Positions 36,313 to 49,000 of a DNA stretch of 64,000 nucleotides are shown in pieces (position 1 is the first letter of the stretch; each line of letters starts with the position of its first letter). The notes beneath the pieces are model-generated. The model worked only from the letters and a program-made list of their open reading frames with translations. It had not been told where the DNA came from and did not search any database. The position numbers were made by a program, and so were the translations under genes. This DNA comes from Carex sylvatica (Eukaryota > Streptophyta > Magnoliopsida > Poales > Cyperaceae), in contig CAXKVR010000024.1 of assembly GCA_964058845.1 (NCBI GenBank), forward strand, positions 44,966 to 108,965. Reading direction: 5' to 3'.

Positions 36313-36810
36313 TCATGGTCGCTCATAAAACCCATTGAACATGATCATCACTGCTCCGAAGAAAAGTGCACCAAGGAATTTGTTTCCATCGGTTGAGATG
36401 TCAAAGTGCATCTTGGTGTGTAAGAACACCGTCATTACAACGAATGCTATTATTGTCCACTGAAAAAATGCACATAAATAATTGAACAAATCTAGCAAAC
36501 AAATATTTGAATAGTCATGATTACAATTTGTACATGGATCAATTTCTGGCCTAAATTGCAACATCTTTTAGTGAATTTTCATATGACTTTTGAGTTAACA
36601 TATAGATGTAGACAAAAAAGTTCCTTTTTATCAGCAAAATTTACCTATCAATCTGAGCCTTCAATAGCTCCTTCGTGCTGACGCTATATTTTGATGTCGT
36701 CAGAGCTGCAGGGTGGCTCTTGCTCCTGTCAAAAGGTACTGCTAGCTCATTCCCCATGACCCGACCGACATGGATAGACTTGAAAGCCTCCACAAACTTC
36801 AAGTTTTCCT
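36313..36810 (-). pseudogene. Captured fragment of a PDR-type ABCG transporter gene
   Basis: Two exon pieces lie inside the CACTA element. The piece at about 36,810-36,645 reads KFVEAFKSIHVGR, then NELAVPFDRSKSHPAALTT and KELLKAQIDR, ending at a GT donor. The piece at 36,461-36,313 reads WTIIAFVVMTVFLHTKMH then KFLGALFFGAVMIMFNGF. These match, in order, the linker after the first nucleotide-binding domain and the first membrane helices of plant pleiotropic drug resistance transporters. The short segment that normally joins them (MKRNSFVYIFK in the family) is missing. Both Walker sites and everything downstream are absent, so this is a captured remnant. Confidence 0.8.
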
Positions 36811-38539
36811 ATCAAAGTTTTTTAAGACTAGAGCCAAGGAGAGCATACAGGTTAATAGATCCTAAAACACAACTATGGCCCATATACTGGTTTATCTGAG
36901 AGGGCGTTGATCAGCATCTCTGAACTCTAAAAATTTACCCCTTGAGATACTTTCTTTGTTAAAATTAGTTCTCTCATATAACTTCTGTAATGAAAATCTT
37001 CCTGGAAGTAAAAGCATCATGATCAATAGAAACCTCAAATGGAAAATTCAACCTCTATAATGATCAATAAGGAAAAGTTCCTTGCACGCCCCTGAATAAA
37101 AGAATAGCAATATTCCTCCTTTCGGACCCAAATTCTTTAAGAATAAAAGAATAGCAATAAGGTTACCAAAGAGAAACCAAGTCTCAAGCATAGAGATAAA
37201 TTAGAAGTACCAACCAAAGATGCAACTAAAGTCAGATGTAACAGAATTTGATTTACCTTGTATCTGAGAAAGCTCCTCTTCTGACTTGCACTGGAACCAC
37301 AAAAAAATCACTGCAGGTCATTAAACTAGACCTCTGTTCCACAGTTTGCAAAATAAAATTCATGCGTACATACCAGAGAGTGAGAGAGAGAACACTTGCC
37401 TTGACTGACGGAGAGTGAACTGCCTTCAAATTATGAGGTACTTGCAATGGAAACTTATGGTGCTTTTTTTCAGATTTTACCTCAAGGTTCACGTATGCCT
37501 TGAATTAATCTAATTTAGCCCTATTAAACAAATATTGTCCAAATGTGACTCAGTTAAGCACTATGTCTACAATTATGCCTCAATTTAATCAAATTTCAAT
37601 AACAGTGACTAACAGTTGTGACCATGCTCACTTAATGGTAATATAAGCACAAGCTTCACTTAAATTGAAGCTAAAAACTATGTTATTTGTTCAGTTGAGC
37701 ATGAATAAATTGAATCATTCACTCATTTTACCACCTAAGTATTCAATTAACTCAAAAATGACAAGGAACATGTCTACTTTAGCTTCTTCATTTTAGTTTT
37801 TTCTTGTGCGTGCAAGTGCAGAAATAAGGAGAAAATGAGATGACTATTATAACGGGTAGTACCTGAATGGGATGAAGTACCAGCTTGAATGCTGGCTCGG
37901 CTCTCCATGTCAACCAGAAGTCACCATTTAATGCTCAATTTCTATTTCATTTTCTCCCTAATTCATACCCGTTCATCAGCATCAACCTACCAATTATAAT
38001 ATATTCTATGTTTCTTTGAACAAGCTCACGCTTCCCCACAAGGGGACAAAAGAGAGGCAACACACCGATTGAGTTGCAATTCAGTTCTAACTTCTTAACA
38101 ATACTAAAACCCCTAAATCTCCCTCAATTAAGACTCAATGTCTTCTCACTTTTTTACAAGGAAGTCAATTTAACTCTAATTGTTCATTTCTCGTTTAGAC
38201 AAATGGAATCAAGACAGTATAAGCCAAAAAACCGACCGATCAAAGAAAGGGCGAAACCCTCCGTAGAAGCCAGCCGGTACCAAGGTTGTGGATAGCAACT
38301 TCCCAACCCTGCCTCTCGACCATCTCCAAGTCCAAATTCACGAATCAGAAGGGCACCCTTTTGATTTTGTATTTTCAGCCTCGTGGTCTTGCAAATGGAT
38401 GAGGGGGAACGGAAGAGGAGAGAGGAGGAATGGAAAGCGTAGTCTCCCGCGCAGACTCTCTAACAGCGAATCAGAATCAGAGGAGAGGTTGGCACATGCG
38501 CAAGAGCAAGGCGAGAAGAACGGAGAGGCGGAGTGGAGA

Positions 38540-38690
38540 GAAGAGGCAGGGGTAGGTGGGGTGTAGGGTTTGGGTCTGGACTCGGGAGGGAGACGAAAAG
38601 AAGAAGGGAGAGGCAGGGGTAGGCGGGGGTGTAGGGTTTAATTGGATCTGGACTAAGGAGGGAGACGGAAAGATGAAGAAGTCGCGCAAT
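38540..38690. repeat. Two-copy GC-rich tandem repeat inside CACTA
   Basis: Two units of about 75 bp start GAGGCAGGGGTAGG and contain GGTGTAGGGTTT and GGAGGGAGACG. Confidence 0.8.
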
Positions 38691-39464
38691 TTTCTGTGGT
38701 TTGGAGCTGTATTTTTTTTTATTAACAAAAACTTTGACCGACCTTGGCGCTTGCGCTATTGAAAATTCCACCAGCGCCATATGCTGGCGTTTCTTCTAGC
38801 GCCGGATAGATTAACGCCGGAATTAGTATATTTCTTGTAGTGATGCCTCATCTATGATGGTAGGATCAACAAATTCAGATATAAGAAACAAATATGTGTT
38901 TTTACATTGGTTAAATTTTTCCCAAGAATGCATTTGCAGTGCATATTAATGTGTCTTGTCATACGGGCGATATTTATCATCTCGCAATTAAGATCATAAA
39001 ACTTTTCAGACAAACTTTAAATTATGTCTTGGCTTGGTTCAATCTAACACCTTTCAGTTTGTAAGTTTTTACTTTTGGTTGAATAATTAAGTGCTTCTGA
39101 GCTTTTTTATTTTGTTTCATCTTTCGCTATTTCATTTTCTTTCTTTCGCTATTCAAGTAAACTTCTAATTCTACAAGTTAATTATACATAAATACGAACT
39201 TATCGATCCCTTGTTCGACAAATTCTAACATATATTTTATAAGTTAGTAAACTTGTAATTTATTATTAACTTAATTAAGTTAATAAGAAGTAAACTTCTA
39301 AATTTATAAGTTAATAAATTTCTAATTGTTTTTAGTAAAAGTTAATCAGAATTCGGCAAATTCTAATTTATATTTTTTTCATGTATATAAAATTATCAAT
39401 GCTAAATTTAAACATATATATCGAACTTTATATATAAAATTAATCTTCAATAAATTTGCATGAA

Positions 39465-39790
39465 CGATTTTGCGTAGGGAGCTAGACTGTTTTTTTTTTC
39501 GATGGAGAGCAACAAGATAGACGACATACTACATAACAATGTAGGAATCAATGCAAATGGGAATGAGAATGAAAATAGAAACAACAACTTGGACATGTGT
39601 AAAGAGGATTGGTTCACGTGAAAGTCCTTCCGGAAGCATTGAACAATGATTTTGTTGAACCAATCCTCCATTGTTTTGTAGTATGTCGTCTATCTTGTTG
39701 CTAACAAGATAGACCAAAATCTTTCATTAAAACATTTTATTTGTTTATTTTTGCTTTGTTATGAATTTGTAGAATTTTGATAACGTTAAA
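39465..39790. pseudogene. Head-to-head fragments of MADS exon 11
   Basis: On the plus strand, an exon-11 copy begins after GCGTAG at 39,477 and includes MESNKIDDIL and an Asn/Gly-rich run, up to about 39,655. It is followed directly by a minus-strand copy (39,656-39,705) and its upstream intron. Both copies contain AGATAGACGACATACTAC in opposite orientations. No flanking exons are present. Confidence 0.75.
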
Positions 39791-40202
39791 TCCTATAGAC
39801 TTTTGAGCATGTTTCACCTCAAAAATTAGGTCAAATTTATCCTTTTATTATCTTTTTATATCTATTTTTATGTTGAATTTATCAAGTTCCAAGTTACTGA
39901 AATCTGATTTTAAATGCAGAATTGGAGCAAAACAGAGATTCCGTGCGGTCAGAGCCCATTTCGTGCGGCCACATGGCTGAAAAACAAATTGCAACAAATT
40001 CCGGACTTAGAAGAAAAATGAAGAAAAAGGATTTGTGCGGCCAGAAGTAATTTTGTGCTGCCACACTACTGGAAAATCCATAAAAATAAATAAATTCGGA
40101 TTCTTGAAATTTCTACTCCAAAAACTCTAGAGCCTCTCTGTGCTCCAAATCTGGTTTGTGTGGCGGCACCAGCAGAAATTCTGCTAAGTTCGCAGCAATT
40201 CA
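39778..40202. mobile_element. LTR-like DNA, left part, interrupted by CACTA
   Basis: It starts TGATAACG within MADS intron-like sequence and carries repeated GTGCGG(C/T) motifs. The motif resumes after the CACTA element at 41,792-41,960. No coding domain is seen and the right end is undefined. Confidence 0.4.
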
Positions 40203-41791
40203 CACTAGTTGAAAAACTGGAATTAGGATCGGCTATATTAAATCACCGATACTAATACCTACCTGGATCAATTTTTTCAAAAAAACTGATCATAAAAACT
40301 ATTTAAAAACTATTTAGATCGGCATTTTTAGTGAACTGATCCTAATATATGCATCATTAGGATCGGTTGTTTATAATAACCGATCCCAATAGTATTATAT
40401 ATGATCGGTTATTATAAACAACCAATCCTAATATATAAACCATTATGATCGGTTGTTTATAATAACTGATCCTAATGCATTATAATCTGGATTCATAAAA
40501 TGTTAGTTCTGCAAAAAAATAAAAAATAAAAGAATAAAAGAATTAGGATCGGTTGTTTCAAATAACCGATCCTAATAGTACTATTAGGATCGGTTATTTG
40601 AAACAACAAGTGTAACAAATACGGCCTATGCGGCCGCATATGCATATGCGGTTCTGAACCGCATATACTGCATATGAACCGTATATGAACCACATAAAAT
40701 TCTTCTTGTGAGATTTTTGAATCAGTGAATTTTAAAATATATATGCTTTTATTATCTTGCTGTTGTGTATTCTTATATCTACAAACATGTGTATTCTTAT
40801 TTCTGTTGTGAAATTATGCTTCCAAATATATATGAATTCTTATTTTAAAATTCGCATATATAAATCCGCATATGCGGCCGTATACCGTATATGTGGTATG
40901 CGGTGGTCTTCTGCATACTGCATAGAAATCACATTTTATAACACTGGAAATAAGTAATCCCAATTTTTATTATTATTTTTTTTTGCAGAACCAACATTAA
41001 AAAAAGAAGAATTAGGATTGGTCCAGATTAACTCCTATTAGGATCGGTTGTTCGAAATAACTGATCCTGATAACTCCCTATATAACCTGCTTAGGGTTCT
41101 TATTTTCATTTCGCGCCTCTCATTTTCAACTTAGCGTCTCTCTGTGTGTCTCTTTCTCTCTCTGTCTCCGACTCTCCCTCTCAAAGCCGAGCCTCTCGCA
41201 CCTCCGGCTCAATTGTGTCAGTTTTTAATTTTTTTATTATTTTAAAAATTAATTAATAGTGTTTGTATATTATTTTACAGTCTTGAGGACATCTCGCTCA
41301 AGTTACTTAATTATCCGGCCGATCAATTTTCACGGTCTTAACTTTATCTAATTTTCTCATTATTAAACTTTTAAAACACATTTTTGTTTGTATTTTCATT
41401 GGAAAATATTTTTCCATCTAATTGTTTCTTATGTTTTTATTTTTCGGGTCTTTTCTAATCTCAAGTGATGTGATTGCAAAAGAGGTAATTTTTTTTTTTT
41501 ATTGTTGTGCTTTACATTAATTGCATAAATGTGTATATTGCATAAATATGTGTTAATTGAAGAAATAGCTCAATCAGTCACTTGTATGTTTGTTAATTAA
41601 ATTTTTTGGATTTAAATTTCTTATTATAATATTAATGCATTATATGTGGATTAACAAAATGCATTGTTTAGGATCGGTTGTTTAACCGATCAAGATTAGT
41701 TTAGTATTAGTATCGCCCGGATCAAGATCGGTTAAATTTCAATCATAATGTGCGTAAATAACCAATCCTAATTCCAGTTTTTCCACTAGTG
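40203..41791. mobile_element. Small CACTA element (1.59 kb)
   Basis: The 30-bp inverted termini begin CACTAGTTGAAAAACTGG and CACTAGTGGAAAAACTGG (read inward). 3-bp target repeats TCA lie at 40,200-40,202 and 41,792-41,794. Sub-terminal AGGATCGGTT motifs occur many times in both orientations. No transposase is seen. Confidence 0.85.
40607..40947. mobile_element. hAT-like MITE nested in the CACTA element
   Basis: The ends CAAGTGTAAC and ATAACACTGG and inverted GCGG/CCGC-rich arms interrupt the AGGATCGGTT repeats. Flanking octamers GAAACAAC and GAAATAAG agree at 6 of 8 positions. Confidence 0.45.
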
Positions 41792-41999
41792 TCACAGCAC
41801 TTCGAGATTTTGTGCGGCTACCTCTGGATGCAGTCCGGCCGCACATAATTTCTGCTATGGACACAATTTTGTATTTTGACCATATTTTGATCATACGAAC
41901 TCCGATTTGAGTGAATCAATGCTGGTTGGAAATTATAGGATAATTTAGGTTAATTTAGGCGTGAACTGGTTCAAACTATTACATGTGAAAAGCATGAAA

Positions 42000-44570
42000 T
42001 AGTCATACTATTTTTGTAACTAAAGGGTAATTTAGGCGTGACATTTCATGTTCTGCATCTTCCTAAATAAGTACGTTCATGTTCTGCATCATGGTATGAG
42101 TACTCCAGCACATAAGTACGTTCTGATTACAACAAATAAAAATCTAATATAGCATTACAAATTTAATTATATTAAATGTATCTTAGTTTGACTTAAATCA
42201 TACTATTAAAACAATAATATTGGTTTCTGGCACACCAACTTAATTTTTCAATTTTAAATCATAGAAAATAACTATTAGTAAAATATATCAAGCAATTTAG
42301 TTATGAGCAATTGTATGAATAAATCATGGTTCCAAACAATTTTTTTTTTTTTTTTGACAAAATGTTTCAAACAATACACATTTTACTAAGTCAATCAATT
42401 TAGGATAAAAATAATAGCTTGAAGGTTGTAAATAGAAACTATTATGTTTCCAACTACACATTTTATTTTCAGTTTTTAAGTAATAAGCACATTTTAATTT
42501 TTTTGACTAAATCATGGTTCCAAACAACTTATTTGATTTTTCATTCATATTACAAGACTGAGGTCAAGACCGATTTTTTTTTTTATTTTATTCAAACAAG
42601 GTCTGTACTGGGTCAGTACCGGTACTGTTATTAATCTACTTCAATTAGCTCATACTAAGTTCATTTCTTTAAATCAAGGTTTTCCAAAGAGTGTTCATTT
42701 TCTATTCATGGCATGTGTTGTGTATTGCAGCTGGGTTTTATTGCCACATCTCACGAGAATTATAACAAGTGTTGTCAAGCGATGTTAATTAGAGTTATGT
42801 TTTTGTAATTTAGGTTCAAATTCCAAAGTGCTAGAAGAGTGGAATAACGAATGAGAATCGACTAAAATAACAAGTACGGGTTTTCTGGACATTGTCAAAT
42901 TGTTACTTACCGTTTTGTTTGTATTAATTTATTTATGGAATTATGCACATTGAATCGAACGATCCCTTTGGCTTTGTTAGAGAATAATAGAATAAGAATA
43001 TTCGTCTGATCAATAGACTTGTATGATGTATTGTGTTGAGTATGACCTTTGTGTGATTAAAAGAAACAAACGTGAAAAGTAATGGATAAGTTAAAGGATT
43101 GGGGTCAATGTGCGTTGAACCCATGTTAAAGGATTGGAATTAATTTGCACCACTCTAAAATACGTCTGTACCTTGTACCCATTGCCCATCTCTGGCTATG
43201 CTCTCGGCTAAGGTGATTAAGAACAGGCATTGGCTTCACACACTCTAGCCTTAGAAGGATCCATACCCATATTTGTTGCCTATCATAATTCGCAAAGTAT
43301 TCAACCTTTACTAAGTCCTAAGCAAATGAGGCAAGCAGTTCCAAAACACTAGTTATTAAAACTAAACATAAACAACATCACATACATCAGAAAATAAGGT
43401 TGAATCCCATTATATACAAATTTAATATGAAGTAGGCTAGATTTAAGTAGCAACTAGCAATACACATAAACACCCTAAATTATAAACAAAACACATTTAC
43501 AATTATGCGGAGCAAATGATTATATTCACATAATTCTCCAGTATATCATACGCTACAAATATCTATCCATTGAAACTGAATATCATTATAACTCGAAGAC
43601 TACATCATAAAATTCAAAAGATGGTTCATTTTCAAAATGAGGATCCAAGTATGTTGCACTTCCTCTGTAGCACAATCATCCTAATGTGTCATCACTTCTC
43701 CAATACTTGACCTCAACCTCTTATGAGGGTTCAGTTATTATACCGAAATAAATCTACAACGACTATTATATAAATAATGATATCTTTATTTAACCATGCA
43801 AGTTTGCAAGTAATAATATTTTTTTACATCTTTCTATTTAGTTATTATATATGTAACATGCGTCGTTTCAGCCTCTATTGCAAGTATGAAAAAAGTAGTA
43901 CTATTTGGTAAAAAACTTAGACATCTTGCTTGTTGTATTATTGTAAGTTTCTTCAAGTTTGGCGTACTCCTAATTATCTAATTTATCATTCAAAACAATG
44001 ACATTCTCCAGCTTATGAAATATCCGCTATATTGAAAAACAACTGCTAGAGGCATTTCCTGAATTAAAAATAAAAATAAAAACACAAGGTTATAATAAAA
44101 TAAATTGAAGCATAATGAATTTACCTTTCAATTAAGTTGCGTACTTGGAACCCTTCGCACTTGAAATGTACCTCTAAACCCTCAACATTGGTAAGACTAC
44201 CAAGCCTTCTTTGAAATATATATATATATGTTGATGAATGGTAAAGATGTCCAGAGGTGCTCCCACCTCTTTGACATCACACACGTTGGCACCAGCTCCT
44301 TAGGCTGGAGCAACTCTAAGATCAGGCCAAGTATCAAGTTGTGAAAGTTGCTTATGACATCTTGATCAGTCATAGTTACTTTTGAACTTCTTTTATACTG
44401 GCGGTTGCAAAGTGGCGAGTGAAACTCTAGATTTGGCGGAGTTTTTAAAAAAGAGAGACAAAGTTATTTGATTAGACAAATCCCTAAGAGAGAGAGAAGT
44501 GAGAGAAATTTCATTAAACTGTGGAGGAGGTGAGAATAAAAGACACAACAGTACTATTAGAAGAGATGCG
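42000..44570. other. Intergenic DNA, no gene seen
   Basis: A slightly GC-richer segment at 43,140-43,340 could be old LTR sequence. No domain is recognisable in the short frames. Confidence 0.35.
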
Positions 44571-44579
44571 AAAAAACGA

Positions 44580-45760
44580 AAGACCCTAAGGACAATTTCT
44601 ACACAGTTTAAGAACATAAACCGTGTAGAATAAGTCTATTCAAACATTGTTAGTAATAAAAACTATGTATAATTTACAAAAGAGGCGCGGAAAAAACTTT
44701 CTATAATTTATTTAACCATGTCAATGTATCCACATGGTCTATGTACATGGTTATTTCTAATGAACAGTGTATGATTTTTATATATATATATATATATTTA
44801 AAAAAAAAACTGTTTATATCAATGTTTGTTAGGCATTAAAGAAACATAAAAGAAACATCATACATATTTAAAAATATTTATAATTACGAACTAGAAGATT
44901 ATTAATAAATTAAAATTGTATACACACATGCATGCATATATAATTTTTTTTTAAATTTAACAAATAAAAAACATGCATTGTCATAAAAGAAAATCTGATA
45001 TTGAATTGATGGACCAAAACGAAGAGGATGACAGTCATTTGGAAATTTGGGCTGCTAAATATTGATCCATACCCTTTTTTCATGTTGCCCTTCGTAGACT
45101 TGCAAATAGGTTAAAGAACCTTAAAGGGGAATTAGGAAGAAGGACAGAGCTAAAATATTTAAGTGCTCTTGCAGATTAACATGTCATTCACTACCTCCAC
45201 ACACAATTCACATGTGGAGTCGAAATTAATGTCATCAAGAGTTTCGGATGCCATTATGTGGAATTTCTACTACTTAAATTATCATGGTGGCGGAGGAAAC
45301 AAATGATCAGATAAATATCTCTACCACCGTGAGAAAAAAAGACAAAAATAAAGAGGGATAAGACCACAATAGACAAAATTAAGAGAGAAGGTAGAGAGGA
45401 GAGGACTTAAAGAGCGAAGCAGGTCCTTCAAGAAATTATTTTTTTGAGAAGGGGCTGGTTGGGAATATGAGAACAAATGGTAGACGGTATTCAAATACAA
45501 AACTGTGTTTGGAGATTAATATTAACCATACTAGGTGTTTCTCCAAAAATTGTGTATGAAGTTAATATCATACGCAATTTAATAATAATAAACTGTGTAC
45601 AAATATAGGTGACTTTAGTACACGGCTGCTTTCTAAACGACTGTGTACGTGTGATTGAGTTAATTTTTATTCGAGCACCGCGTCCTTTTACGCACTGTAA
45701 ATTTGGATTTTTCTGGTATCCTTGTATGATATGCCGTCTATAGTTTACTTTTTTTTTTTG
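44580..45760. mobile_element. Possible CACTA remnant with ACACGGTTT-type motifs
   Basis: Two clusters of short motifs (AACCGTGTA, TACACAGTTT, ACTGTGTAC) at 44,600-44,770 and 45,490-45,660 resemble CACTA sub-terminal repeats. No terminal CACTA was found, so the call is tentative. Confidence 0.3.
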
Positions 45761-46384
45761 TATTTGTGAGTAATATTTCTTGAATATAATGATAGGTATT
45801 ATCAATATAGCATGGTACATGAGAGGAAAGAGAGGTGCGTGGCAACTTTAAATGAATAAAAATATTAGAGATGCAAGGGAATGAAAGACTGTTCCAAAAT
45901 CCAAATGATCGTGTTTATAAACATTACCTCTTGTTGCATAAGAACTCCTTAATTAGCAAATGTCTTCTGCGGGTGGCTAATCAAATAACTTAATCATTTA
46001 GTAGAGCAAGCCTTAACCGGATCCTTGACTAAATAGAACGTACTAATTAAGCGATGAGAATGATAATACCAAAATAGGATGAGAAACTCTCAAGTTATCA
46101 ATACGAAATTAAGAAGAAAGTATAAATAATGGAATTGAAAGTAAGTATTGTGGTAAGTCGGAAATTCTAAAGATTGGTCCTTCAAAATTTTCCTTGTATT
46201 TATTCGTGATAATTAGGGAAACTTAATTTTACTTTCACTCAAAGTCTTAATTAGTGTAGATAATTGAACAGTTCATAATTTGACACCCGAAAACTATATA
46301 TTATTTTTTTTAGGTTTGTACGGTTGCCAACCATCCAATTTAATACTGTTAAAGGTTATATTTTATTAGTAATTGGCACATGAG

Positions 46385-46835
46385 CTCGGCTAACTTGTTT
46401 CCTCTAGAACTTTAATAATACGTTTTCCGCTGTCAAATGACAAATTCAATATGTTCAAACCAATCTCCTTAATGAGAGATGCGCTTCCTATATCATATCG
46501 GTTTCAAATGACAATTTTAAACTGTTGAAACCAATTTCCATTTTGAGATCTTTGTTTTCATATAAATATTTTATATTTGCAAATTAATTTACTATCAAGT
46601 CAAGCGATAAAAATATAAAGGATTTTGTGTATATTTTAATGCACTGTTTTATCGCTTGGCATGATAGTAAATAAATTCAAAAATATAAACAAAATTATAT
46701 AAAAAAAAAAAAAGAAGCAGTCATTTAGAAGACCGGTTTGAACTGTTTGAATTTGTCGTTGGATGTCAATTCAATAGGTTTTGAAAACTGAAAGCATATT
46801 GTTGAAGTTGTAAAGGAAGTGTGTTAGCCGGATTC
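46385..46835. mobile_element. Foldback MITE M3
   Basis: The left end GGCTAACTTGTTTCCT mirrors the right end AGGAAGTGTGTTAGCC. Inner segments TACTATCAAGTCAAGCGAT and ATCGCTTGGCATGATAGTA are also complementary. Non-coding. Left and right flanks (45,760-47,150) show no gene. Confidence 0.65.
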
Positions 46836-47149
46836 CTTGACACGCATAAAAAATGTATATCGATCTGCTCAAAATCATTTTTGTTGTCTGCATTTCAATT
46901 TCATGGAAAAAAATATTTTAAATATTACAAATTGTCTACATCAATTTGAAAGATTAAAATTATTAAATTAATTATATAAAATTTGACTAAATATCTACCA
47001 TATTGCTAACTTGATATTGATATATATCAAATTGATTTGAACCCTCATCTATAAAAACCAACAATTAAATTAGCATGAACAAAATGTAATTGGTGCCGAT
47101 CCGAAAATACATCTACCACCTAAAAAAAGACGTTAAAAATGAATTTCAT

Positions 47150-48085
47150 CTCATTCCAAAAATCTCATATAAAAACTCGAAAAAAAATAGGCTGGTTCTA
47201 ATACTTGGATAAATATTGCTTCATCACAAACTTTAAATTGAATAAAAACTGTTTTCATAATGCTCAACTTATATTTTTGAGGCGATAATCTAATATTATA
47301 TATATCTTACAACTTTTTTAGTAGTTGTATTTTTTTTTCTATGTAAAAAACAACAAATTTTGTTAATTAATATTTTTTCCATTGCGTTTCTTGAATTCTA
47401 AAAACCTGAAAAATGTAGGATGGTTTTAATATTTGAATCAATATTGCTTCATTACAAACTTTAAATGGAATATAACTTTCTTTTATAATGATTACCTTAT
47501 AATTTTCGTAAGAAGCTAGAATGAATCTAATATTAAATATATCTCGTAATTATTTTCGTAGTTCCTCTTTTTTCCTAGGTTGAACACACGCTCGAATTAC
47601 AAACTTTAAATTGAATAAAATTGCTTTCATAATACTCACCATATTTCTATGAGTAGAATGAATATAATATTAAATACATCTTATAACTATTTTTGGTACG
47701 TAATTTTTTTTCTAACACTGAAAATTGTCTAATTAATTTTTTTTTCACCTTTCCTTTCATCTAATTATAAAAACTTGGAAAAAAACAATAGGCCGTGCTA
47801 TTATTTCGAACAATATTGTTTCACTACCAATTTCAAATTGAGTACAATTTTCTTCCATAATGCTCTCACATTATTTTTTCAATAATAATTAGAAATCTAC
47901 TATTAAATACATCTTACAACTATTTTTGGTAATTTTTTTCTAAGTTAAGTTGTGCACCGCAAATTGACTTAAAAATATTTTTACCCTTGCATTTATCGAA
48001 TAATAAAAGCTTGAACATAATAGGTTGATTCTAATTTTTGAATCTATATAAATTCATTACAAACTTTAAATTACATAAAATATTG
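47150..48085. repeat. Diverged AT-rich tandem repeat, unit about 230 bp
   Basis: Units start near 47,170, 47,400, 47,770 and 48,006, with a shortened one near 47,600. Each carries TTCATTACAAACTTTAAATTG or a variant, and most carry a TTAAATACATCTTACAACTA-like segment. Non-coding. Confidence 0.7.
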
Positions 48086-49000
48086 TTGAAAAAAATATGT
48101 GTTGACAATCGTGTCGACAATTTCTATATACATTGTTACTCAATGCTTGATTTTGGTTTTAATCATGAGAAAAATATGAATTTTATCGAAGTATGTAATC
48201 TTATGTACTATATATAAATATAAATATAAAAATACAATGAATTTAACCACAATGCGGGCATCTAGCTATTTAAAAATATACCAGTAAGATTTTAATATGG
48301 AGATTATATGTTGAGTAGTTCAATTAACCATTTGAACGTAGAAAATAAAAATATTAATATGAAGTAAAATATGTCATCTACATTATCAACTACCATTGCC
48401 TATCTCTATATATTTTGGATTAAGTATGTGTGATCTACTATCATAATATAGAGAACTCTTGATTAGTACAACTGTTAAGTTAGATTTAAAATTGTTTATA
48501 TAAGCTATAGATGTATGTAATTTTGATGTTATAAATAGTAATTGTAAAACATAGTGCAGTAAATAATTATATATATACCAAAATAATGAATTAAATAATG
48601 AGAAAAACTGCAAGAATCTAAAGGTTTCCAGCTGAACCACCTTTTTTTCTTTTCTCATTCTCTCTTTAACTAAAAATATTACCCTAGAACATTGTATTAA
48701 ATTAAGGTAGGCCATGAATAACCCAACAAATACAAGTCTATCATGCATGTATATAAAGGAGTTCCCTTAAAATATCCAAATCTCTATCCATAACAAGCAT
48801 AAAGTTTTGCAAGTGGAGAGTTCTTCATGAACAAAAAGCAAAGAAAGCAAACAATCAACAATAAGCAACAAAAGCAAACATTTAACAAAAATCAAAGAAA
48901 TAAATGAAACTGACACATGTAGGTCTAAAAGTCCGATGGTTTGAAGGCCCGGTTTGGGAAGTTGGAATGGTGCATCTCTGAACCAACTCCCTGCTTGACA
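48085..49000. other. 3' flank of gene D
   Basis: Resembles 63,560-64,000 and 12,040-12,700, the latter the 3' flank of B. It contains no gene of its own. Confidence 0.6.

Larger units (their letters stand above)
35380..38842. mobile_element. Non-autonomous CACTA element (3.46 kb) with captured gene DNA
   Basis: Termini CACTACAAGAAA and TTTCTTGTAGTG are perfect inverted repeats flanked by 3-bp target repeats ATG (35,377-35,379 and 38,843-38,845). Sub-terminal regions carry many short GCGCC/GGCG motifs in both orientations, as in CACTA (CMC) elements. No transposase is visible. The interior holds an ABCG transporter fragment and a GC-rich leader-like region with a tandem repeat. Confidence 0.9.

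Noticed and set aside
36313..36900. A functional ABC transporter gene
   Set aside because: Only two partial exons lie within CACTA termini. Nucleotide-binding motifs and most membrane segments are absent.
38288..38780. Several 70-106 codon frames in GC-rich DNA
   Set aside because: Low-complexity Arg/Glu/Ser/Pro frames on both strands over a tandem repeat inside the CACTA element.
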